Assembly (NCBI GenBank): GCA_002381565.1
Contig: DFWZ01000020.1
Span: 1 to 62,192 of the forward strand
Source: Gallionella sp. UBA4121
GTDB taxonomy: Bacteria > Pseudomonadota > Gammaproteobacteria > Burkholderiales > Gallionellaceae
Reading direction: 5' to 3'
DNA length: 62,192 nucleotides
Part shown: in pieces, positions 16,492 through 25,791 of the stretch
How positions within the stretch are numbered: position 1 is the first letter of the stretch
Layout: each line of letters opens with the position of its first letter
The notes under the pieces: model-generated
Databases searched by the model: none
The model's input: the letters and a program-made list of their open reading frames with translations, nothing else
Told to the model about the DNA's origin: nothing
Translations under genes and position numbers: made by a program

Positions 16492-18642
16492 ATGAATACA
16501 CCTGAACGCCCACTGCATGATTACGTGGCAGATGTCTGCGAACATACCGACGTCCGGAGGGGGACTCCATTGCCGTTGGGCGTCCATGAGTCTGAGGGCG
16601 GTGTAAATTTTGCGCTGTTTAGCCGTCACGCCAGTCGCATTCGGCTGGCGTTGTTCGATCTGCCGCTGGATGCGACGCCGAAAAGGGTGATTGATCTTGA
16701 TCCTGCGCGCAACCGCACGGGTGACGTATGGCACGTATGGGTCGAGGGGATACCTCACGGTCAGCTTTATGCCTGGCGGGTGGATGGCCCGTACCAGCCC
16801 GGGGAAGGGCATCGTTTCAATTTCAACAAGCTGCTGCTGGATCCCTTTGCGACAGCGATTTCACCGTTACCTGACTGGGATTTTGGTCCGGCGCGCGGGT
16901 ACGATCCGGCGGCTCCGGAACAAGACAGGGTTCGTTCGAAAATCGATGATGCCGGCGCCATGCCGAAATGTGTGTTTACTCACGAGCACTTCGATTGGCA
17001 GGATGACCTGCCACCCGGGCACTCCTGGTCCAGCACGGTGATTTATGAAACTCACCTGCGTGGCTTCACCATGCACCCGAGTTCCGGTGTGGCGCATCCG
17101 GGCACGTACCGCGGCCTGATGGAAAAGATCCCCTATTTGAAAGCGCTGGGCGTGACGGCTGTGGAGTTGATGCCCGTACACGAGTTCAATGAACATCAGG
17201 TAGTGGGCAGCAATCCGCAAACAGGGAAACCGCTCAGGAATTACTGGGGTTATGATCCTGTGGCCTTCTTTGCGCCGAAAGCGTCCTACAGCAGTGCGGG
17301 AGGCATGGGGCAGCAGAAGCTGGAGTTCAAGGAACTGGTTCTGGCGCTCCATCAGGCGGGTATCGAAGTGATCCTGGATGTCGTGTTCAACCATACGGCG
17401 GAGGGGGATGAACTGGGCCCGACGCTGTGTTTGCGCGGGATTGATAACGTCATTTTTTACATGTTGGCGTCAGATAAAGGCCACTACGAGGATTATACGG
17501 GTACAGGCAACACAATTAACGCCAATCATCCCGTGGTGCGGGATCTCATCATGAGTGCATTGCGCTACTGGGTGGTTGAAATGCATGTGGATGGATTCCG
17601 CTTTGACCTGGCGTCGGTTCTCGGCCGGGATGGCAGCGGTAAACTGCTGGCCGATGCCCCGCTGCTCGAGCGGATCGCCGAGGACCCGATCCTGAGAGAT
17701 GTAAAGATCATTGCTGAGGCATGGGACGCCGCCGGCGCTTTTGAGGTGGGCAGCTTTTCAGAGCAGCGCTGGGCGGAGTGGAACGGTCGCTACCGGGATG
17801 ATGTCCGGCGTTTCTGGCGTGGCGATGATGGGATGCTCGGTTTGTTTGCCAGTCGTATTTGCGGCAGTGCCGACATTTACAGCAAGTCGGGAAAAGGACC
17901 CGAGTGCAGCATCAATTTTGTCACCTGTCACGACGGCTTCACGCTGAACGATCTGGTGAGCTATCGCACCAAGCACAATCAGGCAAACGGTGAAAACAAC
18001 CATGACGGGACTGACGACAATTTCAGCGAGAACTGCGGTGCTGAAGGCGGGACAACGGATGCCGGGATAGAGGGCTTGCGCAAAGCCCGGATCAAGAACT
18101 TTCTGCTCACGCTGCTGATTTCGCGCGGAGTGCCGATGCTGCTCGGCGGCGATGAATTTCGCCGCACGCAAGGCGGCAACAACAACGCCTGGTGCCAGGA
18201 CAACGAGGTGAGCTGGCATGACTGGAACTGTCTGGAGCAGCACGGGGAAATCTTTCGTTTCACCCGCGGCATGATCGCCTTTCGTTGCGCCCATCCGATT
18301 CTCTCCAGGGAGCAATTCTACACGGACGCCGAGATACATTGGTCAGGTCCGCAAGGCGGATTGCCCGGCTGGACTGAAGCGAAAGCAAAACAGTTTGCCT
18401 GTCTGATCCATGAAGATGCGCAGCACGCGCTTTTGCTGATGTTCAATGCCAGTGACGATGCGGTCGATTTCGATTTGCCCCCCCTGTTGCCGGGGCAGCG
18501 CTGGTATCTGGCTGTTGACACCGCCGGGGACGCGCCGCAAGACTTGTTCGCTGCGGGAGAGGAGATGCTTTTGGACAACCCTAAAACTTATCACCTGAGC
18601 CGCAGTTCCAGCGCGATACTTCTGGCGCGAGGAATGAATTAA
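16492..18642 (+). CDS. glgX: Glycogen debranching enzyme GlgX
   Basis: A 716-aa GH13 isoamylase-type enzyme that removes alpha-1,6 branches left by phosphorylase. The N-terminal CBM48-like part (LPLGVHESEGGVNFALFSRH) precedes the barrel. The barrel contains VIYETHLRGFT, DVVFNHTAEG, VDGFRFDLASVLG (nucleophile Asp), IIAEAWDAAG (acid/base Glu) and VTCHDGFTLNDLVSY (transition-state pair). ATG 16492 lies 7 nt after glgP, so the two genes are clearly one operon. An in-frame upstream ATG would overlap glgP deeply. Confidence 0.95.
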   Translation: MNTPERPLHDYVADVCEHTDVRRGTPLPLGVHESEGGVNFALFSRHASRIRLALFDLPLDATPKRVIDLDPARNRTGDVWHVWVEGIPHGQLYAWRVDGPYQPGEGHRFNFNKLLLDPFATAISPLPDWDFGPARGYDPAAPEQDRVRSKIDDAGAMPKCVFTHEHFDWQDDLPPGHSWSSTVIYETHLRGFTMHPSSGVAHPGTYRGLMEKIPYLKALGVTAVELMPVHEFNEHQVVGSNPQTGKPLRNYWGYDPVAFFAPKASYSSAGGMGQQKLEFKELVLALHQAGIEVILDVVFNHTAEGDELGPTLCLRGIDNVIFYMLASDKGHYEDYTGTGNTINANHPVVRDLIMSALRYWVVEMHVDGFRFDLASVLGRDGSGKLLADAPLLERIAEDPILRDVKIIAEAWDAAGAFEVGSFSEQRWAEWNGRYRDDVRRFWRGDDGMLGLFASRICGSADIYSKSGKGPECSINFVTCHDGFTLNDLVSYRTKHNQANGENNHDGTDDNFSENCGAEGGTTDAGIEGLRKARIKNFLLTLLISRGVPMLLGGDEFRRTQGGNNNAWCQDNEVSWHDWNCLEQHGEIFRFTRGMIAFRCAHPILSREQFYTDAEIHWSGPQGGLPGWTEAKAKQFACLIHEDAQHALLLMFNASDDAVDFDLPPLLPGQRWYLAVDTAGDAPQDLFAAGEEMLLDNPKTYHLSRSSSAILLARGMN

Positions 18643-18664
18643 TGACGGCGTTGACGGAGTGGAA

Positions 18665-18745
18665 ATGAAAAGAGCGATTTTGATCACGACGTTGTTTCTG
18701 AATATCGACGCTGCCCTGATAATGGATGAGGAAGGTTTATGTTGA
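18665..18745 (+). CDS. Possible 26-residue leader peptide overlapping the cytochrome c start
   Basis: A short frame opens with ATG 18665 behind a GGAG motif, encodes a hydrophobic start (MKRAILITTLFLNIDAA), and stops 7 nt inside the cytochrome c gene in another frame. Such overlap could couple translation. There is no homology evidence, so this is a tentative call. Confidence 0.25.
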   Translation: MKRAILITTLFLNIDAALIMDEEGLC

Positions 18746-19296
18746 AAACGATGCTTTCAGGAGTCGCATTGATGCTGGCCGTTGCGCTGATCGGTGCTTA
18801 CGCGCTGGTGCAAAGCGGGCTTATTCCGGCCAATGCTGACGCAAAACCCGGCAGGCTTGAAACCTGGATGGCGGGCACATCGTTACGTGCAACGCTGCGT
18901 CGCGAGGCTCCAAAAGCGCAAAACCCGGTTGCGCTGACAGACCAGAGCCTGCTCGATGGCGTTCATCTTTTCGCGCAGAACTGCGCGGTTTGCCATGGCG
19001 CAGCGAAAGGGGCTGCATCGCCATCACCGATAGCGAAAGGCCTTTATCAAAAGCCGCCACAATTGGCGACAGATGGCGTTGAGGATGATCCCGAAGGAGA
19101 TTCGTTCTGGAAGATCAAGCATGGCATTCGTCTGACGGGCATGCCTTCGTTCGGCTACTCCCTCAGCGACCAGCAGATATGGACGCTCGCGCTTTTTCTG
19201 AAGCACATGGACAAGCTGCCGCCCGCCGTACGACAGATATGGCTGCAAGTCCAGAACTGGCCGGCGACGTCCGTGAACCCGCCGATTCAGAAATAA
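18739..19296 (+). CDS. Membrane-anchored or periplasmic monohaem cytochrome c
   Basis: A 185-aa c-type cytochrome. An N-terminal hydrophobic segment (residues 4-26) acts as signal or anchor without a clear cleavage site. The haem site is CAVCH at about residues 80-84, and the likely axial Met lies in TGMPSFGYSLSD near residue 134. AGGAAGG precedes the ATG. It sits between glycogen and acetate genes, an unexpected place for an electron carrier. The family is the generic class I cytochrome c; its redox partner cannot be named. Confidence 0.88.
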   Translation: MLKTMLSGVALMLAVALIGAYALVQSGLIPANADAKPGRLETWMAGTSLRATLRREAPKAQNPVALTDQSLLDGVHLFAQNCAVCHGAAKGAASPSPIAKGLYQKPPQLATDGVEDDPEGDSFWKIKHGIRLTGMPSFGYSLSDQQIWTLALFLKHMDKLPPAVRQIWLQVQNWPATSVNPPIQK

Positions 19297-19404
19297 GCTA
19301 TTCGATGCCTCTGCGCTTTGTGAAGCGCACCTGAGAGCTGGATCGCATTTACAATGGCAAAGCGAATATGTTCCAGCAACAACAAAATGACGAAGGAGTC
19401 ATCC

Positions 19405-20628
19405 GTGAAGCCTGATCACCCGCATGTTCTGACGATCAATGGCGGTTCTTCAAGCATCAAGTTCGCACTGTTCGAGACCGGTGACCGGCTCCTGCGCATT
19501 CTGGGGGGCGAAATCGCGCGGATTGGATTGCCGCAGGCAGCCTTCAGGGTGGAAGGCCAGAATCCGGCGGATAACTTCACGCGGTCAGTGACGGCGCCGG
19601 ATCACGAGGTGGCGGTAGGTGTGCTGATGGACTGGATCGAGGCGCGCAGCGGAGGCGATGCATTGACTGCGGTAGGGCATCGCGTGGTGCATGGCGGGCC
19701 GCAGTACAGCGAGCCGCAACAAATTACTGCGAGCATGATAGAAGAGCTGCATCGGCTCAGTCCGTTCGATCCAGAGCATCTGCCGGAAGAAATACTGCTG
19801 ACTGAGGCGTTTCATCGCAGGTATCCAGACCTGCCGCAAGTGGCTTGTTTCGATACGGCTTTTCACCATGACATGCCGCGCGTGGCGCAAATGTTGCCGA
19901 TTCCGCGCCGCTTTGAGGCGCAGGGGATACGGCGTTACGGGTTTCACGGTTTGTCCTATGCCTATCTGCTGGAACAACTGGCCAGCGTGGCGGGAACGGA
20001 TGCTGCGCAGGGCCGGGTCATCCTGGCCCACCTCGGTAATGGCGCGAGCCTGGCGGCGGTGCGTGACGGGCGGAGCATCGATACCAGTATGGGATTTACG
20101 CCCGCTGGCGGTTTAACGATGAGCTCCCGGACGGGCGATCTGGATCCCGGCGTGGCATGGTATCTGATGCGGAGTGAAAATATGACACCCCAACAGTTCA
20201 ATCAGCTCATCAATCATGAGTCCGGCATGCTCGGTGTGTCAGAGACAAGTTCCGATATGCGTGACTTGTTAGAGTACGAGATGACCGACGCGCGGGCAGC
20301 TGAGGCGGTAGCACTGTTCTGTTACCAGGTCAAAAAATGGATAGGTTCTTACGCCGCAGCGCTGGGCGGACTGGACACGCTGGTTTTCGCAGGCGGCATC
20401 GGTGAGAACGCGCCAGTCATCCGCAGCCGGATTTGCGACGGACTGGAGTTTCTTGGCATCGAAATTGATGAAAAGCGCAATGCAAGCAATGCCGGATTAA
20501 TTTCTGCGCCGTCCAGTCGTATTGCTGTTCGGGTCATGCATACCGATGAGGAAGTGATGATCGCAAAATCGGTCTGCCACGTTTTGGATATTCCAACTAA
20601 AAAGGAAAATACTCATGAATACAGCTGA
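19405..20628 (+). CDS. ackA: Acetate kinase
   Basis: A 407-aa enzyme that interconverts acetyl-phosphate + ADP and acetate + ATP. N-terminal LTINGGSSSIKFALF, the ASKHA phosphate-binding motifs LAHLGNGASLAAV and FAGGIGENAP, and GHRVVHGG are all present. I prefer the GTG at 19405 because AAGGAG lies 6 nt upstream; an ATG at 19387 would place that site inside the gene. The final codons overlap the xfp start by 14 nt. Pairing with phosphoketolase shows that acetyl-phosphate is the linking metabolite. Confidence 0.94.
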   Translation: MKPDHPHVLTINGGSSSIKFALFETGDRLLRILGGEIARIGLPQAAFRVEGQNPADNFTRSVTAPDHEVAVGVLMDWIEARSGGDALTAVGHRVVHGGPQYSEPQQITASMIEELHRLSPFDPEHLPEEILLTEAFHRRYPDLPQVACFDTAFHHDMPRVAQMLPIPRRFEAQGIRRYGFHGLSYAYLLEQLASVAGTDAAQGRVILAHLGNGASLAAVRDGRSIDTSMGFTPAGGLTMSSRTGDLDPGVAWYLMRSENMTPQQFNQLINHESGMLGVSETSSDMRDLLEYEMTDARAAEAVALFCYQVKKWIGSYAAALGGLDTLVFAGGIGENAPVIRSRICDGLEFLGIEIDEKRNASNAGLISAPSSRIAVRVMHTDEEVMIAKSVCHVLDIPTKKENTHEYS

Positions 20629-23011
20629 GTGCACGGACAAACCGTTGTCGACTGATCTGCTGCGCAAAATCGACGCCTACTGGCGCGCCGCCAACTATCT
20701 GTCGGTCGGACAGATTTATCTTTACGATAATCCGCTCTTAAAGCGGCCGCTGGCGGCGACAGATATCAAGCGCATGTTGCTGGGGCACTGGGGTACGACT
20801 CCCGGCCAGAATTTCATTTACGCGCATCTGAACCGGGTCATCAAGCAATACGATCTTGACATGATTTACGTCTCCGGCCCCGGGCATGGGGGACCTGCGG
20901 TCGTGGGCAACACCTACCTCGAGGGCACTTACAGCGAGATATATCCCAATATCAGCCAGGATGAAGCCGGGCTGCAGAAGCTGTTCCTCCAGTTTTCGTT
21001 TCCCGGCGGCATCCCCAGCCACGCTGCACCGGAAACACCCGGTTCGATCCACGAGGGCGGCGAGCTGGGTTATTCGCTCAGCCATTCGTTCGGTGCGGTG
21101 TTCGACAATCCCGAGCTGATTGTGGCCTGCGTTATTGGCGATGGCGAGGCGGAGACGGGGCCTTTGGCCACCGCATGGCATTCCAACAAGTTCCTGGACC
21201 CGGCCACCGACGGCGCGGTGCTGCCTATCCTGCATCTCAACGGCTACAAGATTTCCAACCCGACTGTCCTCGCCCGCATCGAACGTGAGGAACTGGAGCA
21301 ATTGCTGCGCGGTTACGGCTGGACGCCCTATTTCGTGGAAGGTGATGATCCACAAGAGATGCATCAACTGATGGCCGGCACTTTGGACAGGGCCATCGAG
21401 GCCATCCGGCAAATCCAAAGCAATGCACGGAACAATAACGACACGACGCGTCCGCGCTGGCCGATGATCGTCCTTGTGTCTCCCAAGGGCTGGACCGGGC
21501 CGAAGGTGGTCGACGGCTTGCCGATTGAAGGCACTTTCCGTGCGCACCAGGTGCCGCTCCAGCCAAACACTCATCCGGAACACCTCGGGCTGCTGGAAGA
21601 CTGGATGAGGAGCTACCGGCCGGAAGAGCTCTTCGATGAACAGGGCCGCCTGATACCGGAGTTGGCTGAGCTTGTCCCTGATGGCTGTCGCCGCATGGGC
21701 GCGAATCCCCACGCCAACGGCGGCATGTTGCTGCGCGAGTTGCGCATGCCGGATTTTCGCGACTACGCCGCCAGCGTGCCAGAACCCGGTGCGCCCGGTA
21801 TCGGCGACACGCATGTGCTCGGACCCTTTCTGCGCGATGTGGCGAAGTTGAACAGTGAGCAGCGAAATTTTCGCGTGTTTGGTCCTGACGAGACGCTATC
21901 CAACGGTCTGGAAGCGCTGTTTGAAGTGACTGACCGCCAATGGGATGCAGCGACCGTGCAAAACGACGAATTTCTCGCACCCGCCGGGCGGGTGATGGAA
22001 ATGCTCAGCGAACACCAGTGCGAGGGCTGGCTCGAGGGCTATTTGCTCACCGGGCGACACGGACTCTTCAACTGCTATGAGGCGTTCATCCACATCATCG
22101 ACTCGATGTTCAACCAGCACGCAAAGTGGCTTAAGGTCACGGCACACCTGCCGTGGCGAAGGAAGATCGCATCCCTGAACTACCTGCTGACCTCGCATGT
22201 CTGGCGCCAGGATCACAATGGCTTCACCCATCAGGATCCCGGCTTCATCGACCATGTCGTGAACAAGAAGGCCGAGGTGGTGCGGGTTTATTTTCCGCCG
22301 GATGCCAACTGCCTGCTGTCGGTGATGGACCACTGCCTGAGGAGCCGCCATTACGTCAACGTGGTGGTCGCAGGCAAACATCCGGCGCCGCAATGGCTTA
22401 CGATGGATGCGGCCGTCAAGCACTGCACCGAAGGCATCGGCATCTGGCAGTGGGCCAGCAACGATCAGCGCGTCTCACCCGACGTGGTGATGGCCTGCTG
22501 TGGCGACGTGCCCACACTGGAGACGCTCGCCGCGGTCTCCATTTTGCGCTGCCACCTGCCCGAGTTGAAGATTCGTGTGGTCAACGTCGTCGACCTGATG
22601 AAGCTGCAGCCGCCATCAGAGCATCCGCACGGGCTCTCCGACACGGATTTCGATGAGCTCTTCACCCGTGACAAGCCGGTGATCTTCGCCTATCACGCCT
22701 ACCCGTGGCTGATTCACCGGCTGACTTACCGGCGCACCAACCATCACAATATTCACGTCCGCGGCTATAAGGAGGAGGGCACCATTACCACGCCATTCGA
22801 CATGACGGTGCTCAACGATCTGGACCGCTTTCATCTTGTGATGGATGCCATCGACCGCCTGCCGCAGACCGGCGACAAGGGTATCTACCTGAAACAGCAA
22901 CTCAAGGACAAACTGATCGAGCACAAACAGTACATCAACAAGCATGGCGAGGATATGCCGGAAATCCGCAACTGGACGTGGGGCGCGGTCAACACAGGCA
23001 AACCGGCATAA
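20615..23011 (+). CDS. xfp: Xylulose-5-phosphate/fructose-6-phosphate phosphoketolase
   Basis: A 798-aa thiamine-diphosphate enzyme that cleaves xylulose-5-P (and often fructose-6-P) with phosphate to acetyl-phosphate and glyceraldehyde-3-P or erythrose-4-P. Family signatures are GHWGTTPGQNFIYAHLNR, SGPGHGGPAVV, FPGGIPSHAAPETPGSIHEG, the ThDP motif GDGEAETGPLATAW, and a C-terminal MPEIRNW. A good AAGGA site precedes the ATG. It overlaps ackA. A decayed piece of a related 3' end occurs at 25672-25732. Whether the enzyme also accepts fructose-6-P cannot be read from sequence. Confidence 0.96.
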   Translation: MNTAECTDKPLSTDLLRKIDAYWRAANYLSVGQIYLYDNPLLKRPLAATDIKRMLLGHWGTTPGQNFIYAHLNRVIKQYDLDMIYVSGPGHGGPAVVGNTYLEGTYSEIYPNISQDEAGLQKLFLQFSFPGGIPSHAAPETPGSIHEGGELGYSLSHSFGAVFDNPELIVACVIGDGEAETGPLATAWHSNKFLDPATDGAVLPILHLNGYKISNPTVLARIEREELEQLLRGYGWTPYFVEGDDPQEMHQLMAGTLDRAIEAIRQIQSNARNNNDTTRPRWPMIVLVSPKGWTGPKVVDGLPIEGTFRAHQVPLQPNTHPEHLGLLEDWMRSYRPEELFDEQGRLIPELAELVPDGCRRMGANPHANGGMLLRELRMPDFRDYAASVPEPGAPGIGDTHVLGPFLRDVAKLNSEQRNFRVFGPDETLSNGLEALFEVTDRQWDAATVQNDEFLAPAGRVMEMLSEHQCEGWLEGYLLTGRHGLFNCYEAFIHIIDSMFNQHAKWLKVTAHLPWRRKIASLNYLLTSHVWRQDHNGFTHQDPGFIDHVVNKKAEVVRVYFPPDANCLLSVMDHCLRSRHYVNVVVAGKHPAPQWLTMDAAVKHCTEGIGIWQWASNDQRVSPDVVMACCGDVPTLETLAAVSILRCHLPELKIRVVNVVDLMKLQPPSEHPHGLSDTDFDELFTRDKPVIFAYHAYPWLIHRLTYRRTNHHNIHVRGYKEEGTITTPFDMTVLNDLDRFHLVMDAIDRLPQTGDKGIYLKQQLKDKLIEHKQYINKHGEDMPEIRNWTWGAVNTGKPA

Positions 23012-23030
23012 CCCGGGCAGGTGCCACATT

Positions 23031-25664
23031 ATGCAAACGGCCCCAAATAAACTCGACGCCGAGTCTGCATCCTCGAAACCGGCAAACGCCAACGGGGCGC
23101 ATGATTCCGTTCAACTGTTGGAAAAGGCGCGTGCCGACACCGATACGGTCTTGAAGGAACTCGGATCACAGCTGGCTGGCCTGAGTCAGGCGGTGGCCAA
23201 TGCTCGCTTAAAGCAGCTCGGGACGAACGAGATTGCCCGGGAGAAACGTCAATCTGCGCTGATGCGCCTGCTGAGTAACATCAAGAATCCATTGGTCCTC
23301 CTGCTCATGGCGCTGGGGGTGCTGTCCTATCTCACCGGTGACCAGCGGGCAACGCTGGTCATTTTCGTGATGGTGATTCTGGGTGTAGTGTTGCGCTTCT
23401 TCCAGGAGATGCGTGCCGATCACGCAGCCGAGAAGTTGCAGGCCATGGTCAGCAACACCGCGACCCTGGTGCGCGGCGGCAAGGAGGAAGAAGTCCCGCT
23501 CAAGATGCTGGTGCCGGGCGACATCATCCGGCTGGGCGCCGGCGATATGGTCCCGGCTGATGTGCGGGTGCTGTCCGCCAAAGACCTGTTCCTGAATCAG
23601 TCTGCCCTCACCGGCGAAGCACTGCCTGTGGAGAGGAAGGCCGCCCCGGCGTCTGCCGACGTTCAGAACCCGCTGGAACTTCCCAATATCTGCTTTCTGG
23701 GCTCTAACGTGGAGAGCGGATCCGCGACCGCCGTGGTCATCCACACCGGCGACCGGACCTACTTCGGATCGCTGGCCGCCAGTATCGCAGGGCAGCGCCA
23801 GCTGACCAGCTTCGACAAGGGCATCAACAAGTTCACCTGGCTGATGATCTATTTCATCGCCGTGATGGTGCCGCTGGTGTTCCTTATCAACGGCCTGTCC
23901 AAGCACGACTGGGTCGAAGCGTTTCTGTTTGCGATGGCCGTGGCCGTCGGGCTGACCCCCGAGATGCTGCCGATGATCGTGACCGTCAACCTGTCCAAGG
24001 GCGCCCTGGCCATGGCCCGCAGGAAGGTGATCGTCAAACGCCTGAACGCGATCCAGAACTTCGGTGCGATGGACGTGCTGTGCACCGACAAGACAGGCAC
24101 GCTCACCCAAGGCAGGATCGTGCTCGAGAAGCATCTGGACGCGCACGGCGATCCCAGCGAGAAGGTGCTGCATTACGGCTACCTGAACAGTTACCACCAT
24201 ACCGGGTTGAAGAACCTGCTCGACGAAGCGATCCTCGACCATGAGGAACTGGAAGAACGCCTGAAGGCGAAAGAGAAGTACCGCAAAATCGACGAGATCC
24301 CTTTCGACTTCGTGCGGCGCCGGATGTCGGTGGTGGTGGAAGACGAGACCGGGTTGAACATGCTGATCTGCAAGGGCGCGGTGGCGGAAGTGCTGAGCCA
24401 GTGCACCCGGGTGGAAGTCAAGGGGGAGGTCATCGAAGTACTGCCCGAGCACGATGCCAAGCGCCGGCAGTTGGCGGACGAGCTGAACGGCCAGGGCTTC
24501 CGGGTAATCGCACTGGCCTATAAGCTGATGCCGGGCTCATCGGATGAGCCGGTGTACTCGGTCAAGGATGAGTCTGACCTGATTCTGCTGGGATTCCTGG
24601 CCTTCCTCGACCCGCCCAAGGACACCGCCACAGAGGCCCTGACGCGGCTTCATAGTTTGAGCGTGGACGTCAAGGTGCTCACTGGAGACAATGAGATCAT
24701 CACCGCCTATATCTGCAAGGAAGTTGGCATGCCGGTGGAGCATCTGTTGCTCGGCTCCCGGATCGAGACGATGAGTGACACTGAACTTGCCGAAGCTGCC
24801 AGTGCGACCAGCGTTTTTGCCAGGCTGGCCCCGGCGCACAAGGAGCGCATCATCCGCGCGCTCCAAAGCAAGGGCCGCGTGGTGGGATTCCTGGGCGACG
24901 GCATCAACGACGCCCCGGCCCTTAAGGCCGCTGATGTGGGCATCTCGGTGGACAGCGCGGTGGATATCGCCAAGGAGTCTTCCGATATCATCCTGCTGGA
25001 AAACAGTCTGCTGGTGCTGGAGCAGGGCGTGCTGGAAGGCCGTCGGGTGTTCGGCAACATCGTCAAGTACATCAAGATGGCGGCCAGCTCGAACTTCGGC
25101 AATATGTTCAGCGTCGTAGGCGCCAGCGCTTTCCTGCCGTTCCTGCCCATGCTGCCGATACAGGTGCTGATCAACAACCTTTTGTACGACTTTTCGCAGA
25201 CCACCATTCCCACCGACGAGGTGGATGCGGAGTGGTTGACCAAACCGCGCCAGTGGACGATAGACAAGATCCTGCGCTTTATTCTGTTTATCGGCCCGAT
25301 CAGTTCGATCTTCGATTACCTGACGTTCTTCATGATGCTGTACGTCTTTAACGCCTGGCACAACCCGGCGCTGTTCCATACCGGCTGGTTCGTGGAGTCG
25401 ATCTTTACCCAGACGCTCATCATCCATGTCATTCGCACCAACAAGATCCCGTTCATCCAAAGCCGGGCCAGCTGGCCGCTCATCCTCACTTCCCTGATCA
25501 TCGTCGCTATCGGCGCCTGGCTGACGGTGTCCCCGCTGGCGGATACGCTCGGGTTTGTCCCGCTCCCGCCGCTGTACTGGCTGTATCTGGCCATCATGCT
25601 GTTGGGTTATGCGATTCTGACGCAGCTGGTGAAGAGCTGGTTTATTCGCAGGTTTGGCGAATGA
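23031..25664 (+). CDS. mgtA: Magnesium-translocating P-type ATPase (MgtA family)
   Basis: An 877-aa inner-membrane type IIIB P-type ATPase that imports Mg2+. Motifs are TGEALPVE in the actuator domain, the phosphorylation site CTDKTGTLTQG near residue 350, KVLTGDNEIIT, and GDGINDAPALKAADVGISV in the hinge. About ten membrane segments are visible, including the PEMLPMIVTVNLSKGA region typical of MgtA. The start at 23031 lies 20 nt after xfp with only a weak ribosome site. No Mg2+-sensing leader fits in that short gap, unlike enterobacterial mgtA, so control is probably shared with xfp. Confidence 0.92.
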   Translation: MQTAPNKLDAESASSKPANANGAHDSVQLLEKARADTDTVLKELGSQLAGLSQAVANARLKQLGTNEIAREKRQSALMRLLSNIKNPLVLLLMALGVLSYLTGDQRATLVIFVMVILGVVLRFFQEMRADHAAEKLQAMVSNTATLVRGGKEEEVPLKMLVPGDIIRLGAGDMVPADVRVLSAKDLFLNQSALTGEALPVERKAAPASADVQNPLELPNICFLGSNVESGSATAVVIHTGDRTYFGSLAASIAGQRQLTSFDKGINKFTWLMIYFIAVMVPLVFLINGLSKHDWVEAFLFAMAVAVGLTPEMLPMIVTVNLSKGALAMARRKVIVKRLNAIQNFGAMDVLCTDKTGTLTQGRIVLEKHLDAHGDPSEKVLHYGYLNSYHHTGLKNLLDEAILDHEELEERLKAKEKYRKIDEIPFDFVRRRMSVVVEDETGLNMLICKGAVAEVLSQCTRVEVKGEVIEVLPEHDAKRRQLADELNGQGFRVIALAYKLMPGSSDEPVYSVKDESDLILLGFLAFLDPPKDTATEALTRLHSLSVDVKVLTGDNEIITAYICKEVGMPVEHLLLGSRIETMSDTELAEAASATSVFARLAPAHKERIIRALQSKGRVVGFLGDGINDAPALKAADVGISVDSAVDIAKESSDIILLENSLLVLEQGVLEGRRVFGNIVKYIKMAASSNFGNMFSVVGASAFLPFLPMLPIQVLINNLLYDFSQTTIPTDEVDAEWLTKPRQWTIDKILRFILFIGPISSIFDYLTFFMMLYVFNAWHNPALFHTGWFVESIFTQTLIIHVIRTNKIPFIQSRASWPLILTSLIIVAIGAWLTVSPLADTLGFVPLPPLYWLYLAIMLLGYAILTQLVKSWFIRRFGE

Positions 25665-25671
25665 TGGACTG

Positions 25672-25732
25672 GCTGATCGAACACAAACGAATACGGCCAG
25701 GACATGCCGGAAATTCACGGATGAAAGCGGGA
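25672..25732 (+). pseudogene. Decayed 3' end of a second phosphoketolase gene
   Basis: Just after mgtA, CTGATCGAACACAAAC matches the intact xfp end (22913-22928) at 15 of 16 positions. After a gap, GGCCAGGACATGCCGGAAAT matches 22956-22975 closely. Translated with one frame change it reads LIEHK ... YGQDMPEIHG-stop, the typical phosphoketolase C-terminus. It differs from the intact gene, so it is a diverged homologue and not a recent copy. No longer coding. Confidence 0.75.
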
Positions 25733-25791
25733 TACCATCGAATGAATGCACATAATTTCAGAAAACAGCCGCATAGCCAGGAGAATAGTTA

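Noticed and set aside
20738..21814. 358-codon minus-strand frame
   Set aside because: Lies wholly inside xfp, which has clear family motifs. The frame is a by-product of GC-rich codon use and resembles no family.
23012..23030. Possible Mg2+ riboswitch before mgtA
   Set aside because: Only 19 bp separate xfp and mgtA, too short for a structured leader.
23208..24452. 414-codon minus-strand frame
   Set aside because: Antisense to mgtA, very rich in His, Gln and Arg as expected for a shadow of membrane-protein codons.
24537..25751. 404-codon minus-strand frame
   Set aside because: Antisense to mgtA and the xfp remnant; low-complexity charged composition and no motif.
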